This document shows positions 6,161 through 9,446 of a stretch of 9,446 nucleotides of DNA, piece by piece. The DNA is from an uncultured Erysipelotrichaceae bacterium (GTDB lineage Bacteria; Bacillota_I; Bacilli_A; RFN20; CAG-826). The stretch spans positions 1 to 9,446 of the forward strand of contig CADAUN010000046.1 of the NCBI GenBank assembly GCA_902791085.1. Direction: 5' to 3'. Position 1 is the first letter of the stretch, and the number at the start of each line of letters is the position of its first letter. Made by a program: the position numbers and the translations under genes. The notes beneath the pieces were generated by a model, which saw nothing but the letters and a program-made list of their open reading frames with translations, did no database searches and was not told where the DNA came from.

Positions 6161-7114
6161 ATGGATCCTTGGTTGGTTGTCAGTATTGTTTGCTTAGTCC
6201 TAATCGGCAGTTATTTGCTGGTTCAGTTTTTGATTGTTCCTGCCATCATCGGGCGAAAACTTTATTTTTCGCTCTTATGCAGGAAGGGCGGTGGAAATTG
6301 GGGACGAGTTTGTTCCGATCCAACCAATTATGAACAATGCATGATGTGGGAGAAAGGAATGGCTTGGGCCAAAGAAAATGCCTCTCACAAAACCGATGTC
6401 GAAGAAATATCGGACGGTTTCCATCTTTATGGCGAATATTATGATTTCGGAAGCAAAAACGCTGTGATTATTGTTCCGGGCAGAGCAGAGTCTCTTTGCT
6501 ATTCCTATTTTTATGCGCCGAGTTATCAACGCGCCGGTTATAACGTCTTGGTCATTGATAAGAGAAGCCACGGCCGAAGCGAAGGCGAATTTGAAGATTG
6601 TGGCAAAAATTCTTCCATTGATATTGTTCGTTGGGCACAAATGTTGCATGATCGTTTTGGGATTGAACACGTTGCTCTACATGGCATTTGTGTCGGCTCC
6701 TCCATTTGTCTTTACGCCTATAATCGGCCTGAATGCCCTTCTTATGTTGATCACTTAATTACGGACGGCATGTTTACTACGTTTTACACTTCTTTCCGTC
6801 GCCACATTCGTGAGAAAGGACACCTGTCCATTCCTACCACGGATTTCACCGTTTGTCATTCCCATCATTACACGCACACAGAATTAAAATACGATGGTCC
6901 GATTTTTCAAATTTCCAATACGACGAAACCAACCTTATTGATGTTCACAAAACTTGACCACTACACCTTAGTCAAAGACGCGAAAGAGCTTTATCGTCGT
7001 TGCGGGGCGCAAAACAAAAAACTGGTGTTTTTTGAAAAAGGAGTCCATTCTCACGTTCGCTACCATAACGAGGAAAAATACGACGAAGAGATTGCGACCT
7101 TCTTACGTTCTTAA
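6161..7114 (+). CDS. Membrane-anchored alpha/beta hydrolase with Cys at the nucleophile position
   Basis: The 317-residue protein opens with a hydrophobic helix (about 5-31), which probably anchors it in the membrane, followed by an alpha/beta-hydrolase domain. Visible elements are PGRAES (106-111) at the oxyanion-hole position, DKRSHGRSEG (133-142), the nucleophile elbow GICVGS (175-180) with Cys177 in place of the usual Ser, probable Asp266 in TKLDHYT and His296 in GVHSH. The codon is TGT, one base from TCT. Cys nucleophiles are known in dienelactone hydrolases, so activity may be altered rather than lost. The fold order resembles bacterial acyl-ester or peptidase-like hydrolases with N-terminal anchors. 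The gene is monocistronic and ends one base from the end of the oppositely directed acyl carrier protein gene. The substrate is unknown. Confidence 0.85.
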   Translation: MDPWLVVSIVCLVLIGSYLLVQFLIVPAIIGRKLYFSLLCRKGGGNWGRVCSDPTNYEQCMMWEKGMAWAKENASHKTDVEEISDGFHLYGEYYDFGSKNAVIIVPGRAESLCYSYFYAPSYQRAGYNVLVIDKRSHGRSEGEFEDCGKNSSIDIVRWAQMLHDRFGIEHVALHGICVGSSICLYAYNRPECPSYVDHLITDGMFTTFYTSFRRHIREKGHLSIPTTDFTVCHSHHYTHTELKYDGPIFQISNTTKPTLLMFTKLDHYTLVKDAKELYRRCGAQNKKLVFFEKGVHSHVRYHNEEKYDEEIATFLRS

Positions 7115-7115
7115 C

Positions 7116-7364
7116 TTATTTCGCCCGTTCCAGGATGTAATTCAAAATATCCCCAACTGTATTGAGTTTAGAAAAGTCGGCATCCATGAGAGAAACGCCA
7201 AAACGGTCTTCGATAGCCAACGCCACATACATCATGGTAATGGAATTAGGTAACAAATCTGGATAAACCTTGGTTGTCTCATCGATTTTTGTAAAATCAA
7301 TGGGGTTTTCCAGGGAATTTTTTAATATTTCGAGTAACGATTTATAGATTTCTTCGCGTTTCAT
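7116..7364 (-). CDS. Acyl carrier protein-like protein with NSI attachment motif
   Basis: This acidic 82-residue protein fits the four-helix acyl carrier protein domain over nearly its whole length. The expected phosphopantetheine serine is Ser41 in LLPNSITMM, followed by the typical second helix ending EDRFGVSL. The usual DSL motif reads NSI here, with Asp replaced by Asn. The start has AGGAG eight bases upstream and overlaps the stop of the acyltransferase gene by one base (TAATG), so the two are probably translated together. A specialised carrier that hands acyl groups to the acyltransferase is a reasonable inference. It could also serve a D-alanylation-like or polyketide-like pathway whose other genes would have been upstream of the break at about 8,430. 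The housekeeping fatty-acid-synthesis carrier is less likely given the motif and context. Confidence 0.85.
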   Translation of the reverse strand: MKREEIYKSLLEILKNSLENPIDFTKIDETTKVYPDLLPNSITMMYVALAIEDRFGVSLMDADFSKLNTVGDILNYILERAK

Positions 7365-8407
7365 TAAGCATTCTCCTTCGCTTTGCTTTCCAAGGTTTGA
7401 AGACTTTGCATGACTTCTTTTGTCGTGGCTTGGATGGATTTCATCGTATTGCTTTCGGGCGGGGGAAGCAAGGGGCCAAAAGTCACGTGCACTCTACCCC
7501 ACCAATGTTGTGGATACTTCAAGTAAATCGGAAGAATCGGCGATTGGTTTCTCGCAGCGATTAAAGCGGCGCCATCGCGGAACCCGCTTAATGTCTCGTC
7601 ACGCTGTATATGCCCTTCTGGAAACACAATCAAAGGACGACCGCTTTGCAAAATATGAGAACAGGCATGAATGGCAGCTAAATCCATCGTCCCCCGAACA
7701 ATTTTAATGCAGCCTATATGGCGCAGCGCAAAAGCACGTAATTTCTTTTCTTTCGGAATTCCAAAAACAACATCAGCCGTTAACACGAAGACTCTTCTTC
7801 GCCAAAAGAGTCTTATCAAAATCAATGGTTCTCTAAAATGCGTGTGATTGGAAACAATGATATAGTCGCCTTCTTTTTTCAAATATTGCTTGTCTTCGCG
7901 GTGTTCTAATTTCAGGCGAAACCAAATCCAGGAATGACAATATAGGCCAATGCGAGCGAGGTCTTGACCCAAATTTTGAAAGGAAAACCAAGACGCCTTT
8001 TCACGCCGATGCGTCGCGTTCCGAAGCGTTAATATCCGCGTGCGCACAAGATCATTTCCAACATGGCGTTTATCGTGTTCAGATTTTTCTTTTTGAGTCA
8101 AAGATGTTATGTCCATAGGAACGCCAATCATTACCCGATTTCGCTTAGGAAAACCATAGCAGCCATTGGTATATAACGGAAGAATTGGAGCTTTGGTGTC
8201 CAAAGCAATTTGAACATAACTGGAATAAAAAGTAGACAAATCATCATTCGGAATAAAATGCGCCTCGGGGAAAAGAAGGACTTTATGTCCTTTTTGCAAT
8301 TCATTTTTGACTTGGTCCATCCAAGAAAAATCATAGGGATTTTGGCTTAAGGGAATCGCCCCGAAGGCATTTAATAAGAACTGCAATCCCTTGCTTTTGT
8401 GATACAT
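7364..8407 (-). CDS. Double PlsC-type acyltransferase, 5' end missing
   Basis: The open frame of 347 residues contains one partial and one complete PlsC-like (lysophosphatidate-acyltransferase-type) domain. The first (1-100) starts after its catalytic NHx4D motif and keeps FPEAH (46-50) and SPILP-like KAPILPLY. The second (about 178-315) has NHTHFREP (187-194), FPEGH (262-266) and FRDGAA (276-281). In domain two the acidic motif-I residue is Glu193, giving HX4E instead of HX4D. The frame stays open upstream of the ATG, encoding DFFVSYE that still fits the family, until a TGA at 8429-8431 at the edge of the GC-richer DNA. The ATG has no Shine-Dalgarno site. The true start is therefore probably lost. 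It should move acyl groups onto a lysophospholipid or similar acceptor at the membrane; the donor may be the adjacent carrier protein. Confidence 0.82.
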   Translation of the reverse strand: MYHKSKGLQFLLNAFGAIPLSQNPYDFSWMDQVKNELQKGHKVLLFPEAHFIPNDDLSTFYSSYVQIALDTKAPILPLYTNGCYGFPKRNRVMIGVPMDITSLTQKEKSEHDKRHVGNDLVRTRILTLRNATHRREKASWFSFQNLGQDLARIGLYCHSWIWFRLKLEHREDKQYLKKEGDYIIVSNHTHFREPLILIRLFWRRRVFVLTADVVFGIPKEKKLRAFALRHIGCIKIVRGTMDLAAIHACSHILQSGRPLIVFPEGHIQRDETLSGFRDGAALIAARNQSPILPIYLKYPQHWWGRVHVTFGPLLPPPESNTMKSIQATTKEVMQSLQTLESKAKENA

Positions 8408-8414
8408 CTCATAA

Positions 8415-8430
8415 GAGACAAAAAAGTCTC
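8415..8430. repeat. Short inverted repeat at the composition break
   Basis: GAGAC (8415-8419) and GTCTC (8426-8430) are perfect inverted arms around six A residues. It lies exactly where the acyltransferase reading frame stops and the sequence character changes. There is no T tract on either strand after the stem, so it is a poor terminator. It may be a chance repeat or a trace of the joining event. Confidence 0.5.
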
Positions 8431-8460
8431 AAATGAATATTTTAAAGTTTAGAAATAGAA

Positions 8461-8467
8461 AGAGGTG
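8461..8467 (+). promoter_or_regulatory. Shine-Dalgarno site that sets the tetR start
   Basis: AGAGGTG places GAGG six bases before the ATG at 8472, whereas the ATG at 8433 in the same frame has only AT-rich DNA and no such site upstream. This favours 8472 as the start and removes 13 residues (MNILKFRNRKRCL) that do not fit the family. Confidence 0.7.
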
Positions 8468-8471
8468 TCTT

Positions 8472-9026
8472 ATGATAACCGCGGAAAGGGAAGCGGAATT
8501 AAAAAGGCTGGCCATCGCGGTCTGTGCAAATCCACGCTCCACGGCAAAAGAACTGGCGGAATCGGCAGGCATCAGCAAGGCCACCTTTTACCGGGTCTAT
8601 TCGTCCAGGGAAAATCTGGTGGAAATCCTGAATGACAGGACGAGGGCCATGGTGGAAGAACTGATGACCATCGTCCGGCAGCGGGACAAAAGCCCGCGGG
8701 ACGTACTTCATGAATTCATCCTGAAAAGTTGTGAAAATAAGGAGTACCTGATCCGCATCTGCTACAGCAGCGCAGCCGGCTGTGATGATTCATGCACGGA
8801 CCGGTATGTGCAGGAAGTGACCGATTTCTTCCTCTGGGGACAGAAGGAAGGGGCCTTCCGCATCGACCTTCCTGCATCGGTAATCAGTGAACTTTTCGGA
8901 GGCTCCATGCTGGCCCTTTTCGAAGGGGAGCGGACAGGACGCATCGCGTCTATGAGCCTTTCCGGTTACTGGGAAACTTTTTTCCTGCAGGGTGTAGAAA
9001 ATTCTGAAAGAGGAGATGTCAAGTGA
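8472..9026 (+). CDS. TetR/AcrR family transcriptional regulator
   Basis: The 184-residue protein (from the preferred start) has an N-terminal helix-turn-helix: STAKELAESAGIS and then KATFYRVYSSRENLVEIL at about 22-52, which is the TetR recognition helix and following tyrosine-rich segment. The remainder is a helical ligand-binding and dimerisation region without recognisable ligand motifs; it has a cysteine cluster (CYSSAAGCDDSC, about 97-108) that might sense metal or redox state. The gene overlaps the ftsH-like start by four bases (GTGA), so the pair is coupled and the regulator probably controls its own operon. Base composition and codon use are clearly GC-richer than upstream genes. No convincing operator or promoter was found in the 64 bases upstream. 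Confidence 0.88.
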   Translation: MITAEREAELKRLAIAVCANPRSTAKELAESAGISKATFYRVYSSRENLVEILNDRTRAMVEELMTIVRQRDKSPRDVLHEFILKSCENKEYLIRICYSSAAGCDDSCTDRYVQEVTDFFLWGQKEGAFRIDLPASVISELFGGSMLALFEGERTGRIASMSLSGYWETFFLQGVENSERGDVK

Positions 9027-9446
9027 AAGAATTCAAACCATCGAAGAAACCGATATTGACGTACTATCTCGTCATATTCCTGATCATTATTTCCATCAAC
9101 TCCTGGCTCTGGCCGATTTTCCGGGGCGAGGAAAATACGGTGAAGGAAATGGATTACTCCAATTTCATGACCCTCACCGAGGAGCAGCAGATTGACAAGG
9201 TCCAGATCGAACAGGACCAGATCATTTTCACGAAGAAAGGGGAAAAACAGGCCTACAAGACGGCACCCATCAATGACCCCCAGCTCGTGGAACGGCTGCA
9301 CAAAGCCAATGCGGATTTCACCGGCAAAATCGTGACTCCCATGAATCCGCTCCTGAACTTTGCCCTCACCTGGATCCTGCCGATTCTTATCTTCTTCGGC
9401 ATCGGCCATTACATGAATAAACGGATTATGAACCGTATGGGCGGCC
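9023..9446 (+). CDS. ftsH: FtsH-type membrane ATP-dependent zinc metalloprotease, N-terminal part (truncated by window end)
   Basis: The 141 codons present match the FtsH N-terminus. A basic start (KEFKPSKKP) is followed by membrane helix 1 (about 12-32). The FtsH extracellular domain (about 35-110) contains DYSNFM, then VQIEQDQIIF, then DPQLVERL. Membrane helix 2 (about 113-131) runs into KRIMNRMGG, the usual lead to the AAA ATPase. The ATPase and zinc-protease domains lie beyond the window. FtsH degrades misassembled membrane proteins and some regulators. Translation probably begins at GTG, with AGGAG seven bases upstream and a GTGA overlap with tetR. Being paired with its own TetR regulator suggests an accessory, inducible copy rather than the housekeeping gene; this is inference. 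Confidence 0.9.
   Translation, partial: MKEFKPSKKPILTYYLVIFLIIISINSWLWPIFRGEENTVKEMDYSNFMTLTEEQQIDKVQIEQDQIIFTKKGEKQAYKTAPINDPQLVERLHKANADFTGKIVTPMNPLLNFALTWILPILIFFGIGHYMNKRIMNRMGG

Noticed and set aside
6471..6758. Overlapping open frame on the plus strand inside the Cys hydrolase gene.
   Set aside because: It is out of frame with a gene that has clear domain motifs, has no ribosome binding site, and resembles no family I know.
204..7114. The two alpha/beta hydrolases, both of 317 residues, as a duplicated pair.
   Set aside because: They differ in anchor, oxyanion-hole sequence and nucleophile elbow; equal length looks coincidental.
7112..7118. Shared bidirectional terminator between the Cys hydrolase and the acyl carrier gene.
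   Set aside because: The two stop codons are one base apart and no hairpin with a T tract is visible around them, so the transcripts probably overlap.
8415..8430. GAGAC/GTCTC stem read as a terminator.
   Set aside because: Only five pairs and no T tract follows on either strand; no gene ends just before it.
8433..8471. Longer tetR start adding 13 residues (MNILKFRNRKRCL).
   Set aside because: No ribosome binding site precedes 8433, the DNA there is AT-rich non-coding in character, and 8472 has a well-spaced GAGG site.
8966..9409. 147-codon open frame on the minus strand over the ftsH start.
   Set aside because: It is antisense to a clear FtsH N-terminus; long antisense frames are common in GC-richer coding DNA.
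1..9446. CRISPR arrays, insertion sequences, phage genes or a self-evident defence system.
   Set aside because: No regularly spaced repeats, transposase or integrase motifs, or terminal inverted repeats were seen on either strand. The nearby tRNAs show no sign of a repeated 3' end that would mark an attachment site, though DNA outside the window was not available.

Overview
The window reads as two pieces of bacterial DNA that meet near position 8,410-8,470. Positions 1 to about 8,407 are moderately AT-rich, densely packed and typical of a low-GC Bacillota (Bacilli or Erysipelotrichia-like lineage): a DegV/FakB-type fatty-acid-binding protein, Shine-Dalgarno sites of the AGGAG type, CCA-encoding tRNAs, overlapping start and stop codons, and UGA used as an ordinary stop. 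From about 8,440 to the end the DNA is visibly GC-richer and its codon choice changes (CTG, ATC, GGC, CGG become common). It carries a TetR-family regulator followed by the start of an ftsH-like protease gene. This is either a recent acquisition or rearrangement, or an assembly chimera. No species is named because the sequence alone does not support one.

Layout. (1) 6-179, minus strand: tRNA-Leu(CAG) and then tRNA-Arg(CCG), with a good promoter that overlaps the end of the gene before them. (2) 204-4324, minus strand: a three-gene operon of histidine phosphatase, GH3 beta-glycosidase and serine alpha/beta hydrolase. The second junction is an ATGA overlap. (3) 4348-6053, minus strand: two overlapping small three-helix membrane proteins that look like diverged copies of each other, then the DegV protein, then a clear intrinsic terminator. 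(4) 6054-6160: a compact divergent promoter region with a perfect 6-3-6 palindrome lying over the -35 positions of both promoters. (5) 6161-7114, plus strand: a membrane-anchored alpha/beta hydrolase whose nucleophile-elbow residue is Cys. (6) 7116-8407, minus strand: a small acyl carrier protein and, upstream of it, a protein with two PlsC-type acyltransferase domains. The first of these domains is cut off at the composition break. (7) 8472-9446, plus strand: tetR and partial ftsH, overlapping by four bases.

How the genes may work together. The first operon looks like intracellular processing of imported glycosides and esters (hydrolase roles inferred from family only). The DegV protein, the acyl carrier protein and the double acyltransferase all point to fatty-acid handling and phospholipid or glycolipid acylation. 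They lie in separate transcription units, so joint function is inference. The TetR-FtsH pair would be a self-contained membrane proteostasis unit unrelated to its neighbours.

The most notable points are the composition break coinciding with a decapitated acyltransferase gene, the unusual active-site residues in three proteins (Cys nucleophile, HX4E, NSI), the two candidate leaderless genes and the shared operator-like palindrome.
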